NCBI GenBank assembly: GCA_020283715.1 | Contig: JAIQCW010000214.1 | Coordinates: 1 to 64,000, forward strand | Direction of reading: 5' to 3' | DNA: 64,000 bases | Origin: Cytauxzoon felis | Lineage: Eukaryota > Apicomplexa > Aconoidasida > Piroplasmida > Theileriidae | In this document: positions 13,470 to 24,744 of the stretch, in pieces | Layout: each line of letters begins with the position of its first letter | How positions within the stretch are numbered: the first letter of the stretch is position 1 | Notes under the pieces: generated by a model | Seen by the model: only the letters and a program-made list of their open reading frames with translations | What the model was told of the DNA's origin: nothing | Databases searched by the model: none | Translations under genes and position numbers: made by a program

Positions 13470-13760
13470 ACACTCGAAATACAGTCCACTCGAGGTCCAC
13501 ACAACCATCTACTGTTCCCACTAGGCGTGGAGCCTTCTTCCAATTACCTATCTCTACAGAGTAGAGCCACTCCCGGAGATCGTGGAGGAAGTAAGATTTG
13601 ACCTCAGGTCGAAGTGGAGAACCTGGAAGCGATCTACGGGAGCTGGAAGGGTAGGTAAATAGAGAAGGCCACCACGGCGAGTGGAAAGACCTCAGGTGGA
13701 GGCAAGACGAAGATAAGGCTGTAACCTCAGGTGGACTGGACTGTACTTCGAGTGGAGTAT
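13470..13760. repeat. Palindromic modular repeat copy 7, between convergent genes
   Basis: This intergenic copy shows the architecture best. The left end (ACTCGAAATACAGTCCACTC) is matched by the reverse complement at the right end (GGACTGTACTTCGAGTGG), so the whole block of about 290 nt can fold back on itself. The centre has CACTAGGCGTGGAGCC and CTCCCGGAGATCGTGG, and the right half GGCCACCACGGCGAGTGG. It sits between the HECT ligase stop and the converging gene at 13795. Confidence 0.9.
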
Positions 13761-13794
13761 TGTATTGAGTGTATGTATATACAATTGAATGATA

Positions 13795-15150
13795 TTATTT
13801 GCATCTATTTAGGAATTTGTATTCTCTGGATAGATATACTGCAAGTTTACCGAATTCAATTGCCTTGGAGTGTTCTTTGTCACTCTTTGTTGTTCTCGTA
13901 TTGATATAGTCTCGTAGTGTATGAAATCCTGGACAATTTATGCTTGTAATATCATATTCTCTACAACAAGACAAACTATAAAATGGGCCATTTTCAACTT
14001 GAGGTATGTTTAATTCTGATAGTATCAGTTCGTCACCATTGATTGATGGAACTTCTGTGGATAGTGAACTTGGTGAGGTGGATAATTGAAAATGTTTATC
14101 TTCTCCTTCTTCTTCGTCCTCTTCTTCATATTCGTCATAGAATTTTGTAATTTCGAGCCTTCTTGATTTACCTTCAACATTTGGCAACCTCTGACCACAA
14201 ATGTTTCCGTAATCTATATTTCCATCCTCTTGCAAATCTAGAGTAATATCAACTGGTCTTGATCCTTCAACTATAGCGAGGTCATTGCCATGATCTGTAA
14301 TAGAGCATTGATTAGTTATGCTAAACTACTCACCTTTAAATGTCTGTACCTTTTTATTCCTCGGACAGTGACGCTTTTCACTTCTTACGTTGGTTGTGCC
14401 AAAGCATTTATGGATTAAAATAGCTTCGTCGAATACATTCAAATCGTTGGCAAGTTCCCATAGCATTGAAACCTTAAAAAAGGGTAAATTGCTAATTGTT
14501 GTTGGTGGTGACTTTGATTCAAATATACGCTTGAATTTCTTGTTACTTTTATACGTATTTCTCAACAATTGTAGCATTGCCCTTCTACCTCTTGATCCCA
14601 ATTGCAGGCAAAAACCCGGCTTCCAGACGTATTTACCTGAATCAGAAGAATTTATACCTTTATCATACAAGACATGTCCGGAATCGGAAGATGGGATACC
14701 CTTCTCACACAAAAGTCTACTAGTTCCTCCTTCTTCCTCACTCCATAAAAGATTATTCGAATTGGGAAATAGTAAACCCCCATCAGGTTGTTTTACTGCT
14801 TCCATTCTCTCCGCTTCATTCAAAATTTCATTTCCTTCGGCACTTCCGGTACCCGCACTTAGTTCGGGTAGTTTGGTACGCTCAGTACATTGGGGTAATT
14901 CCTCAATGAATGTATTATTGATATTGCTCGAATCTAACGAATTGAAAACGATGTAATGTGATAAATCATCAAATAATTCTTCACCTTTAGTTAAATTTAC
15001 AGCAGTTTTTGAGTACTCGCAATGGTTAACGTCCAATTGGGTATTATACCTTGTAGAGTCAATAATATAATCATCTTTTAGTAGATTACATTCATCTTTA
15101 TTAAAACTATCATAACATTGGACGTATCTATCCAAAGCATTTCCCAACAT
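13795..15150 (-). CDS. Conserved-looking hypothetical protein, two exons
   Basis: Exons 15150-14334 and 14294-13795 join across a 39-nt intron with a GTGAGT donor and give 438 residues. I do not recognise it. Visible features are a basic patch after residue 180 (RGRRAMLQLLRNTYKSNKKF), a segment rich in hydrophobics and Trp around ISNLPFFKVSMLWELANDL, an acidic run (EYEEEDEEEGED), and a C-terminal section with a paired Cys (LSCCREYD) and a helical end. There is no signal peptide or membrane segment. It converges with the HECT ligase, with repeat copy 7 between them. Coding is supported by the open phase across the intron and by base composition unlike its flanks. Confidence 0.75.
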
Positions 15151-15761
15151 TTCTTTAAAAATTATTTACAAAATTTACAGTTAATCTTTAATTAAAAAAA
15201 TAATACACAAACAACAATACAATATTTTATTTGTACGAGAATCATTACACGAATAAAATACTACCAATGACCTTTGGTCTGATAATATATACATTAATAA
15301 TTGATATATCTATATCAAACATAAAAACATTATGCACATTTCGGTATCAATGATGCACATTAATACTCATAACAATAATCACATACAATTTATTATTATT
15401 ATAATTTGATGCATTTAGAAACATCAATGATCCATATCACATGTTTTTCTTTATATACATACAATCAAAATATTATCAAGCCTTGATATAGATCTATATC
15501 TTAACCAAATAATATTTAATTACAGGAGCAAACTTTGTACTCCAATCAATTAATTTATACACAATTTTAATATTCTATACAACTGCTTACTAAACACAAT
15601 TGCCACATTTAATCACTAGACAGCTTACATGCTTGTCAATTTCGATTATTTATAACGTCATGTTACTTATCATAATTTATATATCTAAATATCTAATTAT
15701 ATATATATATATATCATTTTATATAATTTTCAAGCAAGTCAGGCATTTTATATGTATAATC
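15151..15761. other. Intergenic region, nothing recognised
   Basis: About 610 AT-rich bases between two minus-strand genes. It holds simple A/T runs and an AT dinucleotide stretch near 15700. A short plus-strand open frame here has the composition of noncoding DNA and overlaps the last exon of the DCAF13 gene. I see no tRNA, repeat module or clear structure. Confidence 0.5.
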
Positions 15762-17442
15762 CTACTCTACTTGACTTATAACGGGTTTTTCCTTTTCTTG
15801 TTTCATCGTACCGTCTTTAGAATGTAATGCTCTATTGATCTCCTAAAAATATTTATTTCCCTCAATTTTTAATAAAAAAATTACCCTTCTTCTCTTAGCT
15901 TTATGCTTTTCTTCCATCTGCTTCTTATTTTTTAATATCAAAGATGGAACATGATGATGTTTCTGTATTCTCCTAATCTCCGGCATACCCTTAAACTTGT
16001 CTTTTAATGCATTGCGATATGCTAATGACATTCTTTCTCTATTAGTTCTAGGTCCAATTGGTGCAGAAGATCGCGATTTCCATATGCGTATAGACATATC
16101 TGAACTACCAGAACATACAAATCTACCATCCAATGAAAATCTACAACACAACACATTCTGCATCCTCTTGTTAGAATATACATCATTACTACGACCTTCA
16201 AGAGAAAATAGTCTTAAACATTTATCAAATGACGAAGCCACAAATTCTTTACCGGTTGGACTGTAATCAACATCAGTTCTGGAAAAAAGTACATCAATCA
16301 AATCATCAATCAACTTACACTGCACCAGTAAAATCCTTATGGACTAATAGTGCTCTATTCAACTTCCTCATATCAAACGTATACAAATTGGAGTCTTCAT
16401 TAGCAACTGTGAAATTAATTGGATTCTGTGGATTCCAACACATTGAATTAGATCTCATCTTCAAAATCACTTTTCTAATTGGAGTATTTATCCTTATATC
16501 ATACAAGCCAATAGAATTATCTGATCCTGTAGAACCCAAGATGTCAAACTAAGAGTAAATGAACCATTATTAGATAAACAAACATTTGAAGGGTTAAATC
16601 GAACAGAATATAATGAATTAGTTCCCCACTCATAACTCATTATAGGCAACGTCCTATTTCCATCCCAAATATCAACAACATCACCAGCGGTTGCTGAAAA
16701 TTGATTATGAATGTACAAGAAACATACCAATAAGATTTTTGGACCAGTGATGATCTAATCCATTTAATATAGAATTCGATAAAAAAGTCATTTTTGGCTG
16801 AAGAAATATATTATCCTGGACTAAATGAGATTAATCATACCTCCAGAAACTTTGAACTGTGTATAGCACCTCCTTCAATTGAATTATTATCAGATGTTAA
16901 TTCCTTAATATAATTATTAAAATGTACTTTCCAACACTTTAAATATTTGTCAGTTCCACAGGAATAAAGTAAAGTGCCGTCAATATTCGTACTCAAACCT
17001 ATATGATTATAAATTCAATCTCAATGCTTCATACCATTAACAAAACCTTCATGCACTCCTATTAATATACTCTTGCTCTTTGTAAATAAATTCCACTGTC
17101 TAATTTCACCTTTACAACATCCGCTGAATAAATCCGTCTGGAAATTAATATAAATACACAAATAAAATTACCAATCTCGTCCTACTTGTACACATAGTAT
17201 TCACAGAATCTATATGACCTTCTAGTACAGATACCAATGGTTTGGCAAATATCTTGTCTAATTTAGTAGCTATTAGGGCTCTAGTGTATTCCCGTTCCTG
17301 TAAAATTATAATGATTAAAACTACACCAAACCCTAGAAAATGGATGCAATTTAGGATCTGGATTACGTAAAGGCTTCGGCCTATCGCCTGGGCCATCAGA
17401 TAAATAATCTGATGCCTTTCTATGCAAAACGCAAATCTCCAT
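15762..17442 (-). CDS. DCAF13: WD40 ribosome-biogenesis protein DCAF13/Sof1
   Basis: Nine exons (17442-17332, 17297-17172, 17137-17035, 16998-16841, 16797-16728, 16693-16584, 16548-16319, 16278-15885, 15842-15762) join in phase to 460 residues; introns are 34-43 nt. The N-terminus aligns with the Sof1 start, and the TKLDKIFAKPLVSVLEGHID segment is characteristic. WD repeats follow, including ATAGDVVDIWDGNRTLP and NPINFTVANEDSNLYTFDMR. The basic Sof1 tail has NALKDKFKGMPEIRRI and ends with INRALHSKDGT. The family acts in the nucleolar small-subunit processome and, in animals, also serves as a DDB1-CUL4 receptor. The start Met at 17442 matches the family N-terminus. Confidence 0.95.
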
Positions 17443-18286
17443 TAATCATTTGATCGTTTAAAATAATACATAAGATTGGTCGTAAAATTTTATTAAATTG
17501 CAAAATAAGCCTATAAATTTATTAAAATTCTTCGCGTAACGTCAAATAAATGAACGTTATACGACAGAAACGTGAAATGAATATAACAAAGGTCATATAT
17601 GTATATCAAAACATCAGGAAATAAAAGTCAAAACTAAATAGCTGGTCAAGTTATTATTTATTATCGGTTATGTTTAATAAAAGCACTGGGTAACATTATA
17701 TATTTTGAAGAGTAGGTTCAGTAGGTCCCCCCTCTATAGACTATACAGGCATAGACAGTATCAATCGAAATTAATTCAGTATACTATGTTAGTAATGTCT
17801 GGAAACGTGATACAAAATGCCAAACAAATATATCAAATGTAATTAGCGTTTGTTATACGGGGTAAGGATTTGGTGTGTATGAGTTACGGGCTTGTCTAGG
17901 TAAAGTAGACGATAAACATAAATGTGCACCAATAAAATTGTAAATAGTTTGACAATTTTGGCTAACTTAATATGGATATACTTTGTAATATCACAAAAAT
18001 GTCTGCAGGAACGAAACACCGTCATGCACTGATGCCCTGTCTTGCGCACCGGATGTCGGAATCTTCTGCACATATAACGACATCAACATCATAACTCAAA
18101 GAATAGTAGTTTAATATTAATAAGATTTAATTGAAGCACTAAAGAACGTGTAGATCCATTAGGGTATGTGTATTGATTCATTGATGAGATACGTATAGCT
18201 TTAACTTTTAGTACCAATCAACAGATTTAATAAATTAGATTTAAAAATCCTTTTAATAGCAGTAGAAAACTCCCTTAGATTTAAAA
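17443..18286. other. Divergent intergenic region
   Basis: About 840 bases between the start of DCAF13 (minus) and the start of the secreted protein (plus), so it must hold both promoters. Composition is mixed AT with GC patches near 17710-17750 and 18000-18070. A minus-strand open frame at 17843-18073 looks random. I found no repeat module or recognisable RNA. Confidence 0.5.
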
Positions 18287-18868
18287 ATGAAAATTTATTT
18301 GTTATTGTTTGTCCTTTCCAGTGGTGTGATGTCATTCAGGACAAACCCAAACATTTTAAATTCTAATACTTCTATTTCCCTTCTTCAGAAACCTAGTGTA
18401 GAGGGTAAGTTCATTAACCTCTATAATTTCATATATCGAACAGAACTTAGAGAGGTCATCAAGCGCGACTTGGGAGCTAAGGTTGGTGAAGTTGTTGAAT
18501 TGTTAGCAACGGATCTTGAGAAGGCTTTAACTGATAATAATTTATTGGCAGCTCCATCATATTTACAAAGGAGCGAACAATTGGAGAAGGTCAAGGTATT
18601 GGTGAAGAGCACCTTCATCAAGGTCCTTAGACATGTATTGCCCATTCTAGAGCTTTGGGTACATGAATCACTCTTACCTCCAAAAGTTAGCAAATTGATT
18701 TACAATTCAATCGTTCAACCGATTTGCTTCAGCATTACTGAGGAACTCAATAACAAGCTTAAGATCACTGCCGGAAATCCATGGAAGAAGGATGTGGAAG
18801 AAGAAGATGATGGATTAGGAGACTTGGATCTTGGCGGTGGCGGCGAAGACCTAGATGTCTTTGGTTAA
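18287..18868 (+). CDS. Secreted or organelle-targeted protein, unknown function
   Basis: Single exon, 193 residues. The first 16 residues (MKIYLLLFVLSSGVMS) form a typical signal peptide. A Ser/Asn-rich stretch follows, then an amphipathic helical body (about 45-165) with several Lys/Glu-rich helices. The C-terminus is acidic and Gly-rich (EEEDDGLGDLDLGGGGEDLD). A signal peptide followed by a polar leader could also be a bipartite apicoplast signal, but this cannot be decided here. I do not recognise the family. Codon use is less AT-biased than in the neighbouring eIF3a. Confidence 0.8.
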   Translation: MKIYLLLFVLSSGVMSFRTNPNILNSNTSISLLQKPSVEGKFINLYNFIYRTELREVIKRDLGAKVGEVVELLATDLEKALTDNNLLAAPSYLQRSEQLEKVKVLVKSTFIKVLRHVLPILELWVHESLLPPKVSKLIYNSIVQPICFSITEELNNKLKITAGNPWKKDVEEEDDGLGDLDLGGGGEDLDVFG

Positions 18869-19140
18869 AGCATGAAATGAAGAAGGTAATAATGGCTCCA
18901 TCATTGATTTTTAAACTAGACGTAAATATTTAGATTTAATTTCATCAAATTTACATATGAGATATAGATATATGTAGTTATTGGTTAAAATGAGCATAAT
19001 TGATGAGGAATGTGTTTGTAATTGTAAATGTGTATTATACCGCAAGTGATATATCCATCATGATGTGCGGTGTTCAGACCCGCCGTAATGGAATTTTATT
19101 AAATTTATAAAATTTTTATTATAATCGCATATAATTTAAA

Positions 19141-19651
19141 ATGACTACAGCTGCATGTGTTTTTGAGGATCGTTTTCTGGTTAGATCAATTGATAATTCT
19201 AAATTTGAGAGGGTGTCCAGGATCAACGCCAAGAGTACTGGTTTTGATGCAGAATTATTACTAGATGTAAATTCTGACATTCTGCCAGTAAATAATAAAT
19301 CAGTAAGTATTAATTCTTTAATAAACCAAAATTCAGATGCTTCATATACTGATTACCAACTCTTTGTTGCCCAGTGGGACGGACATAAACTTGTGCGAGT
19401 ACAATGACATCCCAAGCTTGCTAGGTGATTATGAATATGCAATGTATGGTAAAATATTTAAATTTGAAGAGGTTTCTTCTGAAAATAGGTATATTTGTTT
19501 GGTTATTGATATAATTTATAATTTTAGAACAATTTACGCTTCATTTGGTGGATTGTTAATGTCGTTAACAGCTGATAAACAAGTTGTAGCTGACTTGGAA
19601 CTCGGTATGAAGATTTACTTACTCATTCGAAGGATAACTGCAACGAGATGA
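19141..19651 (+). CDS. RPB8: DNA-directed RNA polymerase subunit RPB8 (ABC14.5)
   Basis: Exons 19141-19302, 19337-19488 and 19528-19651 join across 34- and 39-nt introns to 145 residues, the normal family length. Diagnostic segments are FEDRFLVRSIDNSKFERVSR at the start, LLLDVNSDILPV, YEYAMYGKIFKFEE, and ASFGGLLMSL near the end. RPB8 is a shared small subunit of nuclear RNA polymerases I, II and III. It converges with the dynein light chain gene, with repeat copy 8 between. Confidence 0.96.
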
Positions 19652-19754
19652 CGCGAATTGAAAACCTAAGAACGCAATCCACTTATTCTCACACCAACTC
19701 TAGGAGAACTAATCTATTTTGCACTGTATTTTTGAGTTTGTAAGTGAAGTATTG

Positions 19755-20032
19755 TCTTATCGCCTGAGGTTACGCCTTTCTTCATCCTACCTTCAACTCT
19801 CCACCTGAGGTCCAATCCAACTCTCCTTCCACTCGCCGTGGTGGCTCTTTCTATTTACCTTCCCTTCCAGCTCCCGTAGATCGCTTCCAGGTTCCACTTG
19901 AGGTTACATCCTCACTAACTCTAACTTCGTCACGATCTCTGGGAGTGACAATACTCTTTAGAGATAGGTAATTGGATGATGCCTCCACGGCGAGTGGAAG
20001 GAGAGTTGGATTGGACTTCAGGTGGAGAAGTA
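19755..20032. repeat. Palindromic modular repeat copy 8, between convergent genes
   Basis: Left modules are GCCTGAGGTTACGCC, CCACCTGAGGTCCAATCC and CCACTCGCCGTGG. The centre is CACGATCTCTGGGAGTG followed by CTCTTTAGAGATAGGTAAT, the reverse of the centre in most copies. The right end is TTGGATTGGACTTCAGGTGG, the reverse complement of a left module. The core is thus inverted relative to copies 2-7. Confidence 0.88.
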
Positions 20033-20099
20033 TTAGTATAACTTTCGTCGTTTATATCTTCTATGGAGTTTAGTGTATAATGTATGATAAGTTGATATT

Positions 20100-20396
20100 T
20101 TATCCATTTTTGAATAGTAAAATGGCGGTGCTTCCAATATAAAAGTAGATGAAGCAGTGTTTTTCGTGTGTAACGTATGATCCAAAATTTCGGCCTACGA
20201 TGCAATGCCATGTTGGACTGTATCGTTTATCGAATTCTTTTTTAATATAGGCGGCAATATCTTTTTCAACGTTGAACTTGGCGAGTGCATCGGCGGCTAC
20301 TGTCAATGCGTATTTTTGTGTTTCTTCATCCATATCGACATTTTTAACAACGGTCTCGGCTACTGTTGGTGTAGCATTTAGTTTAGTTTCCACCAT
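20100..20396 (-). CDS. DYNLL1: Dynein light chain LC8
   Basis: Single exon, 98 residues, close to the 89 of animal LC8 with a short N-terminal extension. The diagnostic stretch [16 protein letters not shown] and the terminal [17 protein letters not shown] match the family almost residue by residue. LC8 is a homodimer that binds short linear motifs in dynein intermediate chain and many other partners. It lies between repeat copies 8 and 9, which flank the gene closely on both sides. Confidence 0.97.
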   Translation of the reverse strand: MVETKLNATPTVAETVVKNVDMDEETQKYALTVAADALAKFNVEKDIAAYIKKEFDKRYSPTWHCIVGRNFGSYVTHEKHCFIYFYIGSTAILLFKNG

Positions 20397-20577
20397 GATT
20401 ATCTATAAAATTAGTAGAAATATTGGTTCTTTACATTACAATTACCCCAATGTGTTACCCATACACATGATGGCACAATATATAATATATAAATAAATAT
20501 CATGTAATAATAATTTTAATAAAAATTTAAAATTTTATAATCTAAAAAATACATCAATGACAATTCATACCCGTAGA

Positions 20578-20962
20578 CAACCTTCCACCTGAGGTCCAAA
20601 CTTCATCATTGCCTTCGTCTTGCAGACAGCTTTCCACCTGAAGTCTATCTTTTCCATTGCATGGAGCTCTCTTATTTACTTCCCCCTCCGCTTCCCTGAG
20701 ATCAGCTGCGGGTAGTCCACTTGAGGTTACAACCCTCAACACATCCTTAGCACCATCTTCCATCATTCCCATGATGGATGATCCATCACTACCTTCATAA
20801 CCGCCACGATCTCCGGGAGTGGCATTACTCTTTAGAGATAGGTAATTGAAGAAGGCTCCACGCCTAGTGGAAGATGAGGTTGTATCCTCAGGTGGGGAGC
20901 CTCCACGGCGAGTGGAAGGAGAGGTTGACCTGTAGTAGAGGTAACCTCAGGTGGAGTGGAAG
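20578..20962. repeat. Palindromic modular repeat copy 9, 3' of eIF3a
   Basis: It starts with CCTTCCACCTGAGGTCC, carries TTACTTCCCCCTCCGCTTCC (reverse of a right-half module elsewhere), the GATGGATGATCCATC module, then GCCACGATCTCCGGGAGTGG and TTTAGAGATAGGTAATTG. It ends with ACCTCAGGTGGAGTGG. It begins 180 bases upstream of the LC8 start codon and ends about 20 bases beyond the eIF3a stop. Confidence 0.9.
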
Positions 20963-20980
20963 AGTTGTATAAATGAATAT

Positions 20981-23782
20981 TTAATTTCTCCAATTTGTAT
21001 CATCAGGTTGTGTATTTTTATCATTATGTTCATTGATTTTTTTTCCGAATAGTTTGTAGGATTTTTTGTTTTGTATTTTTTTAGTATCATTTCTCCAAGT
21101 ATTATTATCATCATCATTGATATTTTTGGAGTTGGCGATAATTTTGGATTCGAGATTATTGGCTAATAATTTTTTTTCGATTTCTAATTCTTTAGCTCGT
21201 TGTTTTTCGGCGATTTCATCAAGTTTTTGTTTGATTAATAATTCTTGTTCAGCTTTTCTTTTTTCTTCGAGTATTTTTTTTTCATCTTGTATACGTTGTA
21301 ATTCGATATTTTTACGATTTTTAGCACGTTGTATTTTATCTTGTTTTAATAATGATTTGAATCGTAATAACTGTTGTTTAATTTCATTTTGATAATTTTG
21401 TTGTCTAATAATCATATTATTATTAACCCATTCATTTTTATCAGAGATGATATTAATAAATAAATTTTTTTCTAATTTCATAATTTCAATTTCTTCTATA
21501 TATTTAGATTCTCTAATTTTTTGTAAATGTAATAATAATTTTGTATCATGTTCTATAATATTATTTTGCCATTCATTATATAATTTCATATCATGTTCAC
21601 GTATAGCTCTTATAAAATGATCAATTCTTTTAATTTCTGCTTTACGTTGTTTAATACATTCTTGTTTTTCTTTAATCATATATTCTTCTTGTGCTTTTTC
21701 TAAATCATCATAATCAATAAAACCTTGTATAACATCTAATATAGTAATTTCATCTAATGTTTTACCTTTAATAATAATTTTTGATAAGAAATTATTACCT
21801 AATTTATGTATTTCATTTAACATTTGTTGTGCAGTTTCATTTTTTATTTTATATTTTTCATCTTTACGTCGTTGTAATTCCATTTGTCTTAATACTTCTT
21901 CACGTCTTTCTTTTTCTGCTTTTTCTTCATTAATTTTTTGTTGTATTAAATTTCTTTTACGTTCTTCTTCAGCTCTCATTTGTTCTTCTTGATGTTCTTG
22001 ACGACGTTGATATATTTCATTAGTACGTTTCATTAAACGTGTTCTTTCTTTTTCTATATTATTTTTCATTGATATTAATTGTAAATTATGTTCTTCTATA
22101 TTTTGTTTACATTCATCATTATTAAGTATACGCATAGCATAATATAAATTTTTACCTAAATCTGTTAATCTATGACGTATTGAATCCATAGTATCTGTAT
22201 TAATTGAATTAGAATTAAAATATAATACACCATTAGCATAATCAAATCTAATATAACATAATCCACGATAAACTAAATCAACAATTTCTTTTTCAGCATC
22301 ATCCCATTCATAAAATTCATTAGGACATATAGATTTTGTAAAAAAATCTATAGTCATTGATGCATATACTTTAGATATTCTAATAAGTACTTTATGAAAT
22401 ACAACACTTTTTATTTTTGGATAATAAATAGATAATACATCATAAAATATAGTACCATCTTTAGATTCTTTATTATTATTATCATCATCATCTATAGATT
22501 TCATTAATGATATCATATTTACACATAATTTCATTGAATTTGTACAATCATCTTCAACTAATTCATATAATTTTCTTATATTCTCATCAGCTAATGATAA
22601 TATATTCTTCATTGTTAATGAATAATGTAATGATTCTTTTGTAGGTATTGTATTATAACCTAATAATGTAGACATCCTCTTCTGCATCTCATATGTTGAT
22701 GTTGATAATAATGATGTAATATCATTCACTTTTGATACATCCTTTTGATAATTTGGTACAGATAATACAGCTAATATAGATTTTGAACATAAATATTTTA
22801 TATCCTCTTGTGATACCTTTTTTTTATACATACGTATATGCATTACATATCTTAATACAGCTAATGCATGAAATAAATGTAAATCTGATACCCAAAATAT
22901 TAATGATAATTTCTCATAAAATATCGCTAACCATTTTAATAATTTCTCCTTCTGTTGTCCTAATACTGATACTGATCCTTGAAATGTTTTTGTAATATAA
23001 TCTCTAATACCTAATGTATATAAATCCTCTACTGTATTAAATGCTTCCTTCCATAATCCCATATCACATGCACTTATTAATTGATTTATACGAGTCTCTA
23101 TATGTAATTCTGGCTTTAACATACATTCCATCTCAGGCTTATTCGATACCTTTAATAAAAATATATAATGACCACGTAATACATCACATAAACGCTTAAA
23201 TTCTGATAAACGACCATTCTCTTTACAAAAATTTATCGCCTTCCTTGCTGTATCATGATATACCTTCTCTAATTTTGGTGTAGCACGCATTATATCCAAT
23301 ATCATCTTATATATCTCCCATAAAAATCTATATACATTATGTAATGATTTTGTAGATGAATCACGCATCTCTATATGAAGAGTACTCGCCATCAATGCCT
23401 CCGGTGATTCATCAAATTCCAAATTTATCTCATTCAATCCTGATTCATCAATCGGTATCGATGATTTTAATTTCCTTAAACGATCCTCAGCACGATCCAA
23501 TAACTCTACTATAACCTTACCCAATGATGCAACATTAGCATGCTGTGTTATCAAACGATATTGATGCAAACCATCCCTAGCCATACGCAACTTATCCTGC
23601 TCAATACATAATGCAACATACTCCAACATTATCTGCTCCTGTGTAGTATCCCAACCCTGTATCCTAAAAAATCTATGACCTATAGCAGAATGTAATATCT
23701 GTAATGCCTCATCATTCTGTCCAATCAAACGAAGCTCAGCAGCACGCTTCAATGCGTTCTCAGGCTTCTGAAAATTATGCAT
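20981..23782 (-). CDS. EIF3A: Translation initiation factor eIF3 subunit A
   Basis: One uninterrupted exon of 933 residues. The N-terminus (FQKPENALKRAAELRLIGQ) is the hallmark of eIF3a. A helical PCI region follows to about residue 500. After it comes a long charged coiled coil (about 555-910) rich in Glu, Lys, Arg and Gln, as in the spectrin-like part of the family. The factor is the scaffold of the eIF3 complex on the 40S subunit. It is the only long gene here apart from the capping enzyme that lacks introns. Its plus-strand composition moves from mild G excess near the stop to strong C excess near the start. Confidence 0.96.
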   Translation of the reverse strand: MHNFQKPENALKRAAELRLIGQNDEALQILHSAIGHRFFRIQGWDTTQEQIMLEYVALCIEQDKLRMARDGLHQYRLITQHANVASLGKVIVELLDRAEDRLRKLKSSIPIDESGLNEINLEFDESPEALMASTLHIEMRDSSTKSLHNVYRFLWEIYKMILDIMRATPKLEKVYHDTARKAINFCKENGRLSEFKRLCDVLRGHYIFLLKVSNKPEMECMLKPELHIETRINQLISACDMGLWKEAFNTVEDLYTLGIRDYITKTFQGSVSVLGQQKEKLLKWLAIFYEKLSLIFWVSDLHLFHALAVLRYVMHIRMYKKKVSQEDIKYLCSKSILAVLSVPNYQKDVSKVNDITSLLSTSTYEMQKRMSTLLGYNTIPTKESLHYSLTMKNILSLADENIRKLYELVEDDCTNSMKLCVNMISLMKSIDDDDNNNKESKDGTIFYDVLSIYYPKIKSVVFHKVLIRISKVYASMTIDFFTKSICPNEFYEWDDAEKEIVDLVYRGLCYIRFDYANGVLYFNSNSINTDTMDSIRHRLTDLGKNLYYAMRILNNDECKQNIEEHNLQLISMKNNIEKERTRLMKRTNEIYQRRQEHQEEQMRAEEERKRNLIQQKINEEKAEKERREEVLRQMELQRRKDEKYKIKNETAQQMLNEIHKLGNNFLSKIIIKGKTLDEITILDVIQGFIDYDDLEKAQEEYMIKEKQECIKQRKAEIKRIDHFIRAIREHDMKLYNEWQNNIIEHDTKLLLHLQKIRESKYIEEIEIMKLEKNLFINIISDKNEWVNNNMIIRQQNYQNEIKQQLLRFKSLLKQDKIQRAKNRKNIELQRIQDEKKILEEKRKAEQELLIKQKLDEIAEKQRAKELEIEKKLLANNLESKIIANSKNINDDDNNTWRNDTKKIQNKKSYKLFGKKINEHNDKNTQPDDTNWRN

Positions 23783-24744
23783 ACTCTAGAATATTAATAT
23801 TTAAACTATTCTATCCACTACGTTTACATCAAACAACATTACAACTATCAATAATATCTTATAATTAACTACAACTCTCCAATAATAACAAAACAACTCC
23901 ACAATATCAAACATCCATATCCTTCCTACCAACTAAAAATAAATACAATATGATAAGTGAATAAAACTTATTACAATTAACACAATATTATAGTAACTCA
24001 CTTAATTCATACATAAATACCAAACTATACATTTATTATCCGCCGATCTAACCATGGATTGGGGTTGATACAATGGGGAATAGATAGAGTCTATCAATCA
24101 TGTCTAAAGTATCCATACAAATTTTATTATTTATATTTAATCGTTTCGATATACAAAGTCCTGTTTCACAAATTATTTCTACTTGAATATCCATATATGA
24201 GGCAACTAAGCCGTTTTAATTGGATGGAGGACGTGCCAAAAAAGAAATCATAACCCGTCCTTCTTTCATGCTGGTATTTATATCTGTTAATTATACAATT
24301 GAATTAGCATAATTTTCCTGTCTGGTGACTAATATTTCAAATTTTTACATCTTAATGTTTGGTTAATGGATGTTAAGAGTACTCTACTATGTTGTGCCAT
24401 ACTCTTACTATAACTGACATAATATTATATAGTTATTATGCTTGTTATACTTCTGAGGTCAGTAGTACATTAATGGTGTCATTTACTCCACGAGTCATTG
24501 AGGCACTAATAATTAGAAATTACTACATAAAACATCTAGTGTTTTTTGAAAATTTAATCAGTTAGTTATATATATATTACGTTTATTGAGATAATTTGGC
24601 ACTATTTTGGTACCCTTTTATGAATACGTCGTCTGCCAACCATTGAATATTAAATTTTCATTTCACATGAATACTTGAATATTGTGGTGTATTTAATTTA
24701 TATTTTCAAATGTTAGTGTATATTATGTTTAATTTTTTACTAAA
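23783..24744. other. Divergent intergenic region with a sharp C-rich edge
   Basis: It lies between the eIF3a start (minus) and the RRP5 S1-part start (plus). Bases 23821-23940 hold about 1 G and 32 C by hand count, an extreme skew that ends near 24050. The rest is ordinary AT-rich sequence. A possible small gene is listed separately at 24054-24253. Confidence 0.5.
24054..24253 (+). CDS. Possible small membrane protein
   Basis: The open frame at 24059-24253 encodes a peptide with one hydrophobic segment (FYYLYLIVSIYKVLFHKLF) and a polar end (LSRFNWMEDVPKKKS). No in-frame ATG exists. An ATG at 24054 would reach the frame only through a 20-nt GT-AG gap, shorter than any other intron here. It resembles small mitochondrial inner-membrane proteins in size and layout, but no family is recognised. 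It could be a real gene with a missed 5' exon or a chance frame. Confidence 0.35.

Noticed and set aside
14390..14956. 188-residue plus-strand open frame opposite the gene at 13795-15150
   Set aside because: No intron logic or domain supports it; the minus strand joins cleanly in phase over a standard intron.
15600..15827. Plus-strand open frame of 75 residues
   Set aside because: Its sequence is low-complexity Ile/Tyr/Leu from AT-rich DNA and it overlaps the conserved last exon of DCAF13.
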